DNA of 37,261 nt, from positions 1-37,261 of IMG/VR virus record IMGVR_UViG_3300042350_000389. One strand, given 5' to 3'. Within the stretch, counting starts at the first letter, position 1; each line of letters begins with the position of its first letter. The DNA comes from a virus. Below are positions 14,895 through 25,328 of the stretch, in pieces. Position numbers and translations under genes: made by a program. The notes under the pieces are model-generated. The model saw only the letters and a program-made list of their open reading frames with translations. It searched no databases and was not told the DNA's origin.

Positions 14895-15209
14895 ATGTCA
14901 CGGACATACAGCGAAGCTTTTTTGATTGAGTTGCACAAGGCCAATCCCAACAGGGCTGGCATTGCGTTGGCACTCGCTTGCGTGAAGGCAAACCTCCCTG
15001 CAAAGTATGTGGCTAATGCGTTGGAAGTAACTCGCATGACGGTCTTTAGTTGGTTCCGTGGCAAACCCCTACGCCACAGCAATCTACTTAAGGTAGAGAC
15101 ACTGACTGACCTGATTGAGAGTGACACCGCCAAGGGTCTTCTTCCAGCAAAGAATACCGCATCGGCTAAAGCGTACCTTGAAGAAATGGTCGGGAGGAAG
15201 TTTGACTAA
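14895..15209 (+). CDS. helix-turn-helix DNA-binding protein
   Basis: A 104-residue protein whose middle, LPAKYVANALEVTRMTVFSW (about residues 35-54), fits a helix-turn-helix: a helix, the turn around VT, and a recognition helix, then FRGKPLR. The rest is helical. It could regulate transcription of the replication genes or help at the origin. AAGGA precedes the ATG. It is followed by two hairpins, so it ends a transcription unit. Confidence 0.7.
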   Translation: MSRTYSEAFLIELHKANPNRAGIALALACVKANLPAKYVANALEVTRMTVFSWFRGKPLRHSNLLKVETLTDLIESDTAKGLLPAKNTASAKAYLEEMVGRKFD

Positions 15210-15220
15210 CTAAAAATCGG

Positions 15221-15237
15221 GGGGATATTAATTCCCC
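15221..15237 (+). other. hairpin upstream of the terminator
   Basis: GGGGA (15221-15225) pairs with TCCCC (15233-15237) around a seven-base AT loop. No T-run follows. It precedes the stronger terminator at 15249 and may help stop transcription or stabilise the transcript end. Confidence 0.4.
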
Positions 15238-15248
15238 ATCTATTCACC

Positions 15249-15272
15249 GAGCGGGCATAGTCCCGCTCTTTT
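15249..15272 (+). terminator. probable rho-independent terminator
   Basis: GAGCGGG (15249-15255) pairs with CCCGCTC (15262-15268) around CATAGT, followed by TTTT. It lies 40 bases after the helix-turn-helix gene and 15 bases before the primase-helicase start. It may act as an attenuator for that gene, because the T-run is short. Confidence 0.7.
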
Positions 15273-15287
15273 CAACTCTGGCGAGAC

Positions 15288-18143
15288 ATGTTAAAACAAT
15301 TCTACGAGAAAGCATTGCCTACGCAGGGTGTCTATTGCATTACAAGCATTGGGACTGACAAAAAGGTTTCAAACAAATTTGCCGAGACACTTGATGGCGT
15401 ATTTGAACAAATTGAAAAGTTCAAATCAAAACAGCTAAACACATTTGTTGCACTGGGGACCTTCGATGGATACAGCAGAAAAGCAGATGACTGCCTCTTT
15501 GTGCGATCGTTCTTCATTGACTTAGATGTTGGCACAGACAAAGACTATCAGACAAAGGGCGACGCACACACAGCGCTCTACAAACTAATTGGAGAGACTG
15601 GGCTACCTGACCCAGTAGTGATTGATTCAGGTGGCGGGGTCCATGCCTACTGGATTATGGATGAGGACATTCCACGAGACGAGTGGAAGCCTGTCGCTGA
15701 GAAATTCAAAGCGTTATGTCTCCAGCATATATCTATTGACCCAGTAGTTACAGCAGATGCCGCTCGTATCATGCGCGCACCTGATACGTTCAATTACAAG
15801 TTTGACCCACCAGAGCCAACGTCGGTTGTTAGTGATGAGGTCCATGTTTATAGCTGGGATGAGTTCAAAGATTTTCTTGGCGTTGCGCCAACAGAACCCG
15901 CAGCCCCACAGACAGAAGAGCAACTCATTGCTGAAGACATTCTTGCAAGCATTCCTAAGGGTGTCGATGAGGATACCAAAGCAATCCTAAAGCTAGACAA
16001 CTTTGCAAAATCATTTGAGGTACTGGCACAAAAGAGTGTCGACGATGAAGGTGGATGCGCTCAGATTAAATACATCTGCGAGAACGCCGCCGCATTAGAA
16101 GAGCCATTGTGGTTTGCAGGTTTATCCATCGCTAAGTTTTGTGATGATGGTGCGACTGCTATCCATGAACTATCCAACCCAGACCCGAGATATGACCATG
16201 ATAAAACAGAAGAAAAGGCCGCTCGCTTTCCTGCTCCACGAACCTGCGAGTGGTTCATTGATAACTACCCCAGTCGATGCGACGGATGTCAGCACAAAGG
16301 AAAGATCACAAGTCCAATTGCTTTGGCTAGGCAGTTCAAGCCAGCCCCCGCGACAAATAAAGAGGACTCAATTTGGGAAGTCCCGAATACCCAAAAAGTT
16401 CCTGATTTCCCACAGTACTTGTTCCCCTACGTCAGAGGAGAAAACGGAGGCATATACTTCGTTCCCCCCGCCAAAGTAGACAAGAAGGGCGTTAAGCATC
16501 AAGATGACCCAATCCTGATTCTCTCTAGCGATCTCTACCCACTGACACGCATGATCAGCCCACATGATGGCGAGTGCCTGCAGATGCGTTACGAATTACC
16601 ACACGACGGACATCGTGACTTCTTGCTTCCAATGAAAAGCGTCTATGCGAAGGAAGCGTTCAAAGCGATCACGACCAGCAATGGCGTATTGTTCTCATCA
16701 ATACATGACCAACACCTTATGAACTACATCATCAAATGGGGGCAGTACCTCCAGACAACTGACAAGGCGCTACAGATGCGCATGCAGATGGGGTGGACAG
16801 AAGAACGTACCTCTGATAACTCCAACTGGGACAACCGCAGTTTTGTTATTGGCAAGAAAGAATACACGCGATCAGGCGAAGTCGTTGACGCGCCCTCATC
16901 ACCATTTGTTCGTGGCCTATCTAGACACCTGACACAAGCCGGGACGTTTGCGCGTTGGCGTGAATCGATGGACTATTTAAACAAGCCACAGTTTGAGCTG
17001 CATGCCTTTGCGTCTATGTGCGGATTCGGTTCTCCATTGATGCCATATACGTCAACTTCAGGCGTGACTGTGAGCCTTACTGGGCGCTCTGGCAATGCCA
17101 AGACTGGCGCTATGTATGCGGGTTTGAGCATCTTTGGGCATCCAAAAGATCTGAGTGTGGTGGGCGCTACTGACAACGGTTTAACAGGCCGCTACCTTGG
17201 TCTGCACAGCCTGATGTTTGGGCTTGATGAGGTAGGCGATAAGAAGCCAGAGGAGTTGGGGCAGTTGATTCACAACGTGTCGCACGGCAAAGCCAAGATT
17301 CGTATGCAGGGTTCAGTCAACGCTGAGCGTGAGTACGAGATGTCTGCGTCGCTGATTGCTATGCTAACTAACAACCACTCTGTCTACGGTAAGCTTGATT
17401 CTCTGAAGGCTAGCCCCGATGGTGAAGCAGCCCGTGTGATTGAGTTTTTAATCCATAGACCTGAACTACTTAACCAAGATGGCAAGCTTGGTAAATACAT
17501 CTTTGATGCGTTCCGCTACAACTACGGGCATGCGGGTCCGATGTACATCAAGGAGGTTATGCGTGGTGGCGACAACTATGTGCTGGACAACATCGCTGTC
17601 TGGGATGAGAGATTCCAGAAAGACTTTGGTACATACGCTGAGTATCGCTTCTATCAGAACTTAGTTGGCGCAGCGTTCGGTGGCGGCACTATTGCAAACC
17701 AACACAACGTCACGGCCTACGACCTTGAACGCATCTATCACCACACAGTGCTAGCAATGATTGAGATCAAAGACAAGGTAGTAAAAGTTAACCGCACAGA
17801 CTACCCCTCACTGCTTGGCGACTTCATCAACAAGAATATGGGCAACACGCTTGTACTCAAGGATGGCAAAGTTACTATGGAGCCACGGGGCCAGCTCGTA
17901 GCGCGCATCGTCAGTGAAGAAGGTCTACTGCAAGTGTCTAAGACTGAGTTCAAGAAGTTCTTGGCAGAGCGCCAAGTGAGCTTGCGTGAGTTTGAGTTTG
18001 ATATGCGTGAGAAAAAGATTCTTGTAGACGACAAGAAGGGACGCCTCACTACCGGGTGGAAGTCAGCGATTGCTGTCGATCCTGCATATCTCTATTGGTT
18101 CAAGACACAGATCCCAGGTGAATGGTTTGATGAATCCAAGTGA
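15288..18143 (+). CDS. AEP primase / DUF927-type helicase fusion
   Basis: A 951-residue replication protein. The N-terminal 180 residues show archaeo-eukaryotic primase motifs: FFIDLD with Asp78 and Asp80, SGGGVHAYW with His119, and DAARIMRAPDTFNYK near 157-171. A cysteine-bearing linker with Cys320, Cys331 and Cys334 may bind zinc. The C-terminal half is a DUF927-like ATPase/helicase with Walker A GRSGNAKT at 599-606, Walker B FGLDE with Asp647 and Glu648, and a sensor Asn near 695 in LTNN. It would prime and unwind for the family A polymerase. GGCGAG lies before the ATG. Confidence 0.88.
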   Translation: MLKQFYEKALPTQGVYCITSIGTDKKVSNKFAETLDGVFEQIEKFKSKQLNTFVALGTFDGYSRKADDCLFVRSFFIDLDVGTDKDYQTKGDAHTALYKLIGETGLPDPVVIDSGGGVHAYWIMDEDIPRDEWKPVAEKFKALCLQHISIDPVVTADAARIMRAPDTFNYKFDPPEPTSVVSDEVHVYSWDEFKDFLGVAPTEPAAPQTEEQLIAEDILASIPKGVDEDTKAILKLDNFAKSFEVLAQKSVDDEGGCAQIKYICENAAALEEPLWFAGLSIAKFCDDGATAIHELSNPDPRYDHDKTEEKAARFPAPRTCEWFIDNYPSRCDGCQHKGKITSPIALARQFKPAPATNKEDSIWEVPNTQKVPDFPQYLFPYVRGENGGIYFVPPAKVDKKGVKHQDDPILILSSDLYPLTRMISPHDGECLQMRYELPHDGHRDFLLPMKSVYAKEAFKAITTSNGVLFSSIHDQHLMNYIIKWGQYLQTTDKALQMRMQMGWTEERTSDNSNWDNRSFVIGKKEYTRSGEVVDAPSSPFVRGLSRHLTQAGTFARWRESMDYLNKPQFELHAFASMCGFGSPLMPYTSTSGVTVSLTGRSGNAKTGAMYAGLSIFGHPKDLSVVGATDNGLTGRYLGLHSLMFGLDEVGDKKPEELGQLIHNVSHGKAKIRMQGSVNAEREYEMSASLIAMLTNNHSVYGKLDSLKASPDGEAARVIEFLIHRPELLNQDGKLGKYIFDAFRYNYGHAGPMYIKEVMRGGDNYVLDNIAVWDERFQKDFGTYAEYRFYQNLVGAAFGGGTIANQHNVTAYDLERIYHHTVLAMIEIKDKVVKVNRTDYPSLLGDFINKNMGNTLVLKDGKVTMEPRGQLVARIVSEEGLLQVSKTEFKKFLAERQVSLREFEFDMREKKILVDDKKGRLTTGWKSAIAVDPAYLYWFKTQIPGEWFDESK

Positions 18144-18336
18144 CATTAAAGAGCCAGAGTGGGTCTTTCCATTCGATGCAATGGAGGTGGGGGAGAGCTT
18201 CTTTATACCCACCTTGCGCCCTGCCGAGATAATCTATGCTCTAGAAAGTGGAGCCAAGCGCGCCAACGTGAGAGTCAAGTGCTATGTCACGCACAAAGAC
18301 AATCACCTTGGAGTACGCGCTTGGCGCGTTCGTTAA
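18130..18336 (+). CDS. small conserved phage protein
   Basis: A 68-residue protein. The core FPFDAMEVGESFFIPT near residue 13 is typical of a widespread family of small phage proteins of unknown, possibly regulatory, function; the C-terminus is basic (GVRAWRVR). I chose the ATG at 18130 because AGGTGA precedes it; an upstream frame continues into the primase gene. It overlaps the primase end by 14 bases. Its stop shares TTAA with the stop of the opposing giant gene. Confidence 0.75.
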   Translation: MNPSDIKEPEWVFPFDAMEVGESFFIPTLRPAEIIYALESGAKRANVRVKCYVTHKDNHLGVRAWRVR

Positions 18337-21300
18337 TGCTCTAATCCGTAAGACTCAAACAAATCAATCATCTGGCGCTTGATCATGTTTTCGTATAACT
18401 GATTCATACGCAGCAAGTCTTTGCGATCTGCTGGCGATAAATTTCTATCCAGTCGAACAGTTTTATCTTGAGCGCGTAGCGGATTTAATTCTTTATTTAG
18501 AATCTTGTTGTATGTATCAACAATAACTTCATCCATCGGATACTTGGCTGTGTACTCAGCATACTTTGCAGGTTGTGTCTTAAAGGAGTTGATGGTTTTC
18601 TCCATGTGCTTAACTTCTTTTTCCACTTTTGCAAATTGCCTTGAATCGTAGCTAGCGCGAGCGCCAAAGAAAGAGCCAAGTAATGGTAAATCAGTTTTAG
18701 GATTGAAATCTTTACGCCCTTGCGTTACATCAGTGAGCCCGTACAAAGATTCGCCTATGCGACTAATACCGTCTATGTAACTGTTGGACAAGAAGTACAT
18801 CGTGTTGGGGCTAACATCAAACCAACCATCAGTAGTGTCATGCGCCCACACAGCGACGTCTTTCCACAGCTCTGGAATATTGTCACCACCAGTATAGGCA
18901 TCGCCAAGACGACGTTGCGCTGTGCTATTAATGTTATGACCCAAGCCATTTACGTTCATAGCAAACTCAAGTATTGGGCGCGCAATACTTGGCGCTGCCG
19001 TGTCGAGTAACCAGAATGGAATATTACTTGGGGTAGTAACAGGAATACGCGACACTGGGATAGGCACAAACGAGTCCAACATGATGGACGTAAATATGTT
19101 TGGCAGTGCCTCAGTAATTTTTTGACTGCCGCCAACGACGCCAGCAATCTGAGCACCAGCAGCCGCAAACGCGCCAAGGCCGAAACCCCAAGGGATTTGG
19201 AATACCAAAGGCTCTTTTAGACCCATAGCTTCGCTAATACCGCGTGGGATATGGAATCGCGCAAAGCGAGTCCACTGCTCCATGTTATCTGTAGCTACAG
19301 CATTTCGTCCTAAGTCATCATCGTCAGCAGTCATGTACGCCATAGTGTACGCAAGCATGCCGAGGCCAAACAACGCGCCTGACATTATGCGAGCGTTGCG
19401 CTGCAGTTCCTTGTAGTTCTTAAGATACGCCTCTTTTGCAGGTTCATCTTTTGCAATATCAGGAGGAAGGCGAGATTCGGCAGACTTCAAAGAAGTAAAT
19501 GCAGGTGCTACGGCTTCAACTGCACGCACAGCGCCAGTAGCGGCTGGGCGGAAGAACATGTAGAACGCGCCCATAGCCTTGCCAAATTCACCTACCTGCT
19601 CAAAGTTAGCAAGGTTTTTAGTAAATACCGCCGCATGGGTTTTTGCTGATTCTTCAGACTCACCCCTTTGCATAAATCTTTTCTTAGCGATGCTGTAGGC
19701 AGAGGCACGGCTAGCCAATTCAAACATGTTAGTCCACACATCAACAAACTGATTTAGGTCTTCAAGATTTGTGATGATTCCAGACTGCCCAACGTTCCTA
19801 TTAAGTTCTTGAAAGTTTGACTGCAAGGACATACCGTTTAAGTGAGACACCATACCGCCTTTGCGAATGTACTCAACCATGTCTTTGATGTACGGGTCTT
19901 TCTCTGATAGAGTTTTTAAGGCCCTAAGAGATTGTGTGTCACCTTTGGGAAACAGAATAGCCACTTGCATAGCTTTGTACATGCCACCGTTGGCAGTCAA
20001 GAACGCTACGTCTTTTAAATAACGGGCAGCTTCAATTGGACCTAACTCACTAGCGCCAATGTTCCAAGTGTTGGTCAACGCATCGCGCACAAAGTTAAGC
20101 GGAGCAAAGTTGTAGTTATACCGAGTGTGCATCTGTCCAATTCGGCTAGTCCATTTGTTAGCAAACTCTACTGTAGGCCTGATTCTTTCGTATGTACGGC
20201 GAATTGAGTTCCGTAGATTTTCATCCTGCACCACAAGCACATCAATACTGCCATCATCGTTGTAATGGAAAATGGAGTTTTCACCTTTTAATTCTCCAAG
20301 ATCAACAGTATTACGATCTTCAAAAGAAATGTGGTGTGAAATTTTTCCCGCAAGCACTGTGTTGCCATTAGCGTCTTTATTGGTAATTGCGTTCTTAATT
20401 GCTTGTGTCAGGTTGCGGCGTCCAGCGCGCAGTGAAGCACGAGTGGCGTCCGTCATAGTTTGCAAAATAGGATTCCTAGATACACTAGAACGACCCCCCA
20501 TAGCGCCGGGCGTTTCTTGCAGTTCGCGCCCTTTACCTAATTTTTCAAAGTCAATCTCATCGTCAACAGTTGAGTGGGCTGGACCTTTTAGCGGAATGTA
20601 GTTTTCAAATCCATAGAACGCTACTCGGTTACTAACAGGCTGAGACCAATAGTTAGCAATTTTGTTTAACTCCGTAGTGACCGTATGCAACGCTTGAATA
20701 GAGTCAATAACTTTTTGAATTTCCGCAGCTTGTGGATGAGTTTTGATTTGCTCACGGATTAGCTTAGCATCAGCTAAATTGATACCAGTTGCGGTATAAG
20801 AGTCCGAATCGTATTTAATGTCGGGCTTGAGAAATTTGCCTTTTGGTTTGCGCGGTGTGTATGTGTCTCCAGCAGGGTCCACAAACTGCATATTTGGTTT
20901 TGGATTGCCATCGTTATCAAGCACCAAATTGCCATTAGCGTCTTTCTCAAAAACAATTGTTTCCAACTCTTCGCGCAGCTGCTTAGCCTGCGCTTGGGTT
21001 AAAGGATAATTATCCAACAGTTTAAGGATGTCACTGCGGCGTGTAGCAGCACTAATCATTTTGCCACCATGCATAAGGGCGGCTTTAGTACTAAGTGGTA
21101 CAGACAACAAATAGCGCACCATGCGACGTTCTGGTTCGTGCACTGCTTCAAGAATCTTGTGTAGCTCTTCAACTGCTTTTTTAGTTGACAGTTTTGTTCC
21201 ATCCGCAAACTCTTTTACGGCGCGGTCTAATTCCCTGGCGGGTTCGCTTACGTATGCGTTAAAGAAGTTTTTGCCATCGCCAACAGCTAACACGATCTGT

Positions 21301-24300
21301 TCGTATACGTTGTTCATTGTGTCCTTACCCTCGCGGATAAGTTTGTTAGACATCTCTAGAATACGGTCGTGCGCTTTAATTCTGTAGCGGTCGTCTTGGA
21401 ACAAGCGCGCTGCGTTTCTCCAAGTATTGATGTTATTCCACGAACGATAAACCCTAGTTGCTATCGACACGGGCGCATCTTCTTGAGGAAGGTCGTATGC
21501 AGGGTTGTGCTTGCCTAACTCAGCGTTGTGTTTCACTATAGGTTTAGGCGCTGGGGGCTGAGCCGCACCTTTACTTTTCTTGCCCGTAGGCGCTGTAGCT
21601 GGCAGGGCTGGTAGAAAGATTGGTTCAGTTGGTTTGGAGATGATGTCGTCAAACGCCGCTGCAATCTCCATTACATAATTTGGTTGCACTGCCCTGCTTA
21701 AATTACCGCTCTTTGTCAGATAGATATCACGTACTTTAAGCAGGTTTGCAACAGCTAATTTAAACTTAGACCACTGAGATTTTTTCTCGGGGAGATTTGT
21801 TTTAGTAACTTCCGTACCAAACAAACGGCTCTCTAATTTACTAACGTCGGCTTCGCCGTGCAAGTCTTGCTGTAGTTGTTCGCTGGTCAACGCATAAGAC
21901 ACAAACTCAAACAAATTTTTATATGCGTTAGGGTGGTCTTCAGCAAGTGAGCCACGAGTCTCGTTCATGATGCGCTCAAGTTGACGAATGCCGTTAAGCT
22001 GCAGCTGAGATAGAGAACCCCTGTTACCGTACAAATACTCGTTAATAACTTTAACCGTACCAGCGTGGACAATCTCGTGCAAGATAGTGTTACTGCTTAG
22101 ACCTTCTCTGGTTACATAAATAACGTCTTTTACTGGGTCATACTGCGCTAAGTCACCTTGAATTTGTGCTGCTTCAACAATTTCTATTTTGGTATCAAGA
22201 TTTAAGTCAGAAAGCGCACCAGCTACTATCTTCATAACGCGTTTAGCAGGCGATGCATTAGCGCCCAACTTAACGTCGCTCATGTACTCTAGAACGCCAC
22301 GCAGATTCCCATCCATAACCATCTTAATGACGTTGGCAGGCAAGGTATTAGCAGACCCTTTGGTGCGATCAATAGCCTCACGATTTACACGATCACGTTC
22401 TTGTTGTTCTTCAGACTCACGACGCACTTTTTCTTGGCGGTCAATGATGTTTTGCTTCTCGCGTTTTTCGCCTTCAGACAACAGACTGTTATCTTGGTTA
22501 AGCCGGCTAGCAAGTTTTGCAAATGCAACGGTTTGCTGCGCGCCAGCTAAAGTAGGCACACCTTTTAAAAAAATATCTTTTTGTTCTCGGGTTAGCTTAG
22601 ACCAAGTTGGAAACTCAACGTTAAATATTTTGCTGTAGTCGCTGCGGCCTTCTTCATACTGATTTACAGCACGGCGATCTGGGGCAGTGAGTTTTTCTTT
22701 ATGGCTACCACCGGTCTTCTGCAAATATGCTTGCAGAGCTTCGGCAGCTTGCTGATGCTCACGCCTACTGCTACCAAATGTTCTCTTACCGTCTACCAGT
22801 GGACCAGCGGTGATGTTACCAAAGTAGATGTCTTTATAGTCGGCAGCAAATTTCTTTGTATATTCAGGCAGCTCTCGTTGCTCAGGACCGTGCTCTTGCA
22901 GCTGGTCTTCGATCTCGCTTAGCCTATTAAACGCGGCCTCTTGTTCCGCTTCTGTCTTTGCTTGTCTATATGCTTCAAGGGCAGCTTTATTTGCAGCAAC
23001 AAGTTCATCACGTCTTTCATTTGCGGCTTTGACTTGTGGATTAATCTCATCCCGCATCTCGTTATAGAGTTGTTGATCTTCTTCGCTGATATCGTAGTCA
23101 GGAATAGTTCTAGGCTTGCCTTTTTCATCCGTCAACGATTCTTCGTACGCTTGAACACGTTCTTGCGCTAACGCTACGTCGGACTTCTCTTCACCTTCTA
23201 CTGCATACGGTAGTTCGCCTTCGTCTAAGAAATCTTTTTTAATATCGCGCTTAGCGGACAGCGTACCTGTGACGCCTAGCTTAGTCAAAAACTTATTAAG
23301 CTGATTTTTTTCTGTAGTGGCATCTCTACCGCTATTTTCAATTTTTGCAATTTCATCTTGGCGACGCTTAACTTCTGCCTGCATATCAGAAGACAGGTCA
23401 GCAAAAGTCTTAGACGTTACTGTTGTTCCGGTTGCTGGTGTCGTTTGTCCTTGCGGCGTTGTTTGCTGGGCTTGAGGGGTCGTAATGCCACTTGTTGTTC
23501 CTTGAGTGGATAAAGATGTAATAAATGAGTTAATGTTATTAGCCAGCTCCGGTGTTGAGCCGTACTTAGTAATAAGTTCAGCAGGGGTTGCGCCATCGCT
23601 GAGCTCTTGCTGAATAATTTTTTGTGTTGTCGGGGTTAATGTAGGGGACTGTTGCTCTGTTCCACCCAGAGCTGGCTGAGTAACTGCTCTAGCAGATACC
23701 ACTCCACTGGGTTGAGATCCAACAGTTGTTGTGGCGGCTTGGTCTGCAGGGGTGAGTGCAGCCATTCCAGCGCCTGCTCCACCTGCTTGTGTGTCAGTTC
23801 CTGCAACATCTGGTGCTCCTTGTTGTGCAAGGTAATTTCGTAGGTAGTCAATCTTTGCCTGGTTAGATTTAATGTCCGCTGGGAATGATTCAATGCCAGC
23901 TAACTTAGCAGCGGCGTGAATGTCTCCCCTTTTTATTTGTTCACCAGCATCTACTTTAGCCAACAGGTCTTCCGCAGGTTTAATCCTTGCAGCTTCATTA
24001 GCCTGAACTTCTGCCCCAGCCTTGGTGGTATCTTCAGAGACTTTAGCTAACGGCACTTTGCCAAGCATTGAAGGCGTAAGACCCGCAACTAAATCAGCGT
24101 TAGGTGGAGGCGGCGGTGTTTGAACTCTACCAGCCGCGCTTGTGCTTTCAAGCCGTAATTGTTCTTCAGAGGTTGTGTCTTCTTTAGCTGCTTTGGCAAA
24201 CTTCTGCGACAAATTAGTACGCGCACCGCCAACGCCACCGGGGGCAACAGACATACCAAATGCCGCTGCCGTAGTATCAATATACTCTGTAAGAGCCTCT

Positions 24301-25319
24301 GCATCAGTTAGCGATAACTTAGCGCCGTAACGCTCCGCTGCGGTTTGGACCAATTCAGCAGGGGTTTGTTTAGCCCCAGTAACCGCAATTCTGGTAGCAA
24401 TATCTAACGCAAGATTATTAAAGCTCTTTTCGCCAATTTTCAATGCGTTAATGCCGGTTTTATTTATAAGAAAATCAGCAACGCCATGAGCAATAGCAGC
24501 AGGCACAACACGGCCAAGATCAATATCCTCTGCTGTTTTGCCTGCTTTTTGAGCTTCTTCAACTGCGCGCCCAGTAACTTCACCAGCGCCAGACATACCA
24601 GCTTGAGACACCATACCAGCAGTTGTGCCGGCACTAATAATAACTTTCTTAGCTTGAGCCTCAATGTATTTTTGCGCCGCTTCTTTACCGCTTTTCTTGG
24701 CTATCTCTTCGGCAGCGTCTTTAATGCCTTGTTTTACAAGTGTCTTAGATATTGCTCCAGCTAAAGCGCCAGGCAAAGCACCAACACCTGCGCCCGTAAC
24801 AGCGCCAGCCGCAGCGCCGGCAAGCATAAACGCGCCAGTCTCAGCAATACTACCAACGCCAGCACCTATTTGATAAGGCAACCAATCGGTAAGTACAGTG
24901 CCAATGCCTTCTTTGTATGCTTCTGTAAACGAGTCAGACTGTTTGCTAGTTTGTTTAAACTTGCCTTCTTCCATTGACTCAAGGCCGCTTTTAATGAGAT
25001 CTTTACTCTTAGTCAGCACACCAATAAGTGTTTTAGCCCCACCATATGTTTCTTGCAACTGCCCCGGCAAGTTGCCCAAGCCACGCATGAAGTCGCCCGC
25101 TTCAGGCTCCGCTATTTGTTTTTGAGCGGGTGCGGGGGTGACAGGCGCGGCAGGTTTAACTTCTGTTGGGGGCGCGGTAAAGTGCTGGATTAACTCCGAG
25201 TCTTTATATCCAGCTTGCCTAGCTTTGTTTATATCTAGGGTTGAGTCTTTGCCCAAGAAATCAACAATTTCAGCATCAGAGTAGCCAGCCGCCCGCGCTT
25301 TTTCAATGTCTAACGCCAT
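18333..25319 (-). CDS. giant internal virion-type protein with HEIVH and LPD38-like region
   Basis: A 2328-residue protein, the largest here. The N-terminus has two copies of KAR-AGY-D-E-(I/L) repeats (about residues 7-22 and 32-47), then a hydrophobic Gly/Ala-rich segment (about 162-190). HEIVH at 1081-1085 is a zinc-metallopeptidase motif. The region near 1850-1930, with NQFVDVWTNMFELASRASAY and FYMFFRP, resembles LPD38 (large polyvalent protein-associated domain 38), and a membrane-like segment follows (about 1975-1995). Such proteins are carried in the head and ejected with DNA in short-tailed phages; cell-wall or membrane passage is inferred. AAGGGG precedes the ATG. Confidence 0.85.
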   Translation of the reverse strand: MALDIEKARAAGYSDAEIVDFLGKDSTLDINKARQAGYKDSELIQHFTAPPTEVKPAAPVTPAPAQKQIAEPEAGDFMRGLGNLPGQLQETYGGAKTLIGVLTKSKDLIKSGLESMEEGKFKQTSKQSDSFTEAYKEGIGTVLTDWLPYQIGAGVGSIAETGAFMLAGAAAGAVTGAGVGALPGALAGAISKTLVKQGIKDAAEEIAKKSGKEAAQKYIEAQAKKVIISAGTTAGMVSQAGMSGAGEVTGRAVEEAQKAGKTAEDIDLGRVVPAAIAHGVADFLINKTGINALKIGEKSFNNLALDIATRIAVTGAKQTPAELVQTAAERYGAKLSLTDAEALTEYIDTTAAAFGMSVAPGGVGGARTNLSQKFAKAAKEDTTSEEQLRLESTSAAGRVQTPPPPPNADLVAGLTPSMLGKVPLAKVSEDTTKAGAEVQANEAARIKPAEDLLAKVDAGEQIKRGDIHAAAKLAGIESFPADIKSNQAKIDYLRNYLAQQGAPDVAGTDTQAGGAGAGMAALTPADQAATTTVGSQPSGVVSARAVTQPALGGTEQQSPTLTPTTQKIIQQELSDGATPAELITKYGSTPELANNINSFITSLSTQGTTSGITTPQAQQTTPQGQTTPATGTTVTSKTFADLSSDMQAEVKRRQDEIAKIENSGRDATTEKNQLNKFLTKLGVTGTLSAKRDIKKDFLDEGELPYAVEGEEKSDVALAQERVQAYEESLTDEKGKPRTIPDYDISEEDQQLYNEMRDEINPQVKAANERRDELVAANKAALEAYRQAKTEAEQEAAFNRLSEIEDQLQEHGPEQRELPEYTKKFAADYKDIYFGNITAGPLVDGKRTFGSSRREHQQAAEALQAYLQKTGGSHKEKLTAPDRRAVNQYEEGRSDYSKIFNVEFPTWSKLTREQKDIFLKGVPTLAGAQQTVAFAKLASRLNQDNSLLSEGEKREKQNIIDRQEKVRRESEEQQERDRVNREAIDRTKGSANTLPANVIKMVMDGNLRGVLEYMSDVKLGANASPAKRVMKIVAGALSDLNLDTKIEIVEAAQIQGDLAQYDPVKDVIYVTREGLSSNTILHEIVHAGTVKVINEYLYGNRGSLSQLQLNGIRQLERIMNETRGSLAEDHPNAYKNLFEFVSYALTSEQLQQDLHGEADVSKLESRLFGTEVTKTNLPEKKSQWSKFKLAVANLLKVRDIYLTKSGNLSRAVQPNYVMEIAAAFDDIISKPTEPIFLPALPATAPTGKKSKGAAQPPAPKPIVKHNAELGKHNPAYDLPQEDAPVSIATRVYRSWNNINTWRNAARLFQDDRYRIKAHDRILEMSNKLIREGKDTMNNVYEQIVLAVGDGKNFFNAYVSEPARELDRAVKEFADGTKLSTKKAVEELHKILEAVHEPERRMVRYLLSVPLSTKAALMHGGKMISAATRRSDILKLLDNYPLTQAQAKQLREELETIVFEKDANGNLVLDNDGNPKPNMQFVDPAGDTYTPRKPKGKFLKPDIKYDSDSYTATGINLADAKLIREQIKTHPQAAEIQKVIDSIQALHTVTTELNKIANYWSQPVSNRVAFYGFENYIPLKGPAHSTVDDEIDFEKLGKGRELQETPGAMGGRSSVSRNPILQTMTDATRASLRAGRRNLTQAIKNAITNKDANGNTVLAGKISHHISFEDRNTVDLGELKGENSIFHYNDDGSIDVLVVQDENLRNSIRRTYERIRPTVEFANKWTSRIGQMHTRYNYNFAPLNFVRDALTNTWNIGASELGPIEAARYLKDVAFLTANGGMYKAMQVAILFPKGDTQSLRALKTLSEKDPYIKDMVEYIRKGGMVSHLNGMSLQSNFQELNRNVGQSGIITNLEDLNQFVDVWTNMFELASRASAYSIAKKRFMQRGESEESAKTHAAVFTKNLANFEQVGEFGKAMGAFYMFFRPAATGAVRAVEAVAPAFTSLKSAESRLPPDIAKDEPAKEAYLKNYKELQRNARIMSGALFGLGMLAYTMAYMTADDDDLGRNAVATDNMEQWTRFARFHIPRGISEAMGLKEPLVFQIPWGFGLGAFAAAGAQIAGVVGGSQKITEALPNIFTSIMLDSFVPIPVSRIPVTTPSNIPFWLLDTAAPSIARPILEFAMNVNGLGHNINSTAQRRLGDAYTGGDNIPELWKDVAVWAHDTTDGWFDVSPNTMYFLSNSYIDGISRIGESLYGLTDVTQGRKDFNPKTDLPLLGSFFGARASYDSRQFAKVEKEVKHMEKTINSFKTQPAKYAEYTAKYPMDEVIVDTYNKILNKELNPLRAQDKTVRLDRNLSPADRKDLLRMNQLYENMIKRQMIDLFESYGLEH

Positions 25320-25328
25320 GACTACCCC

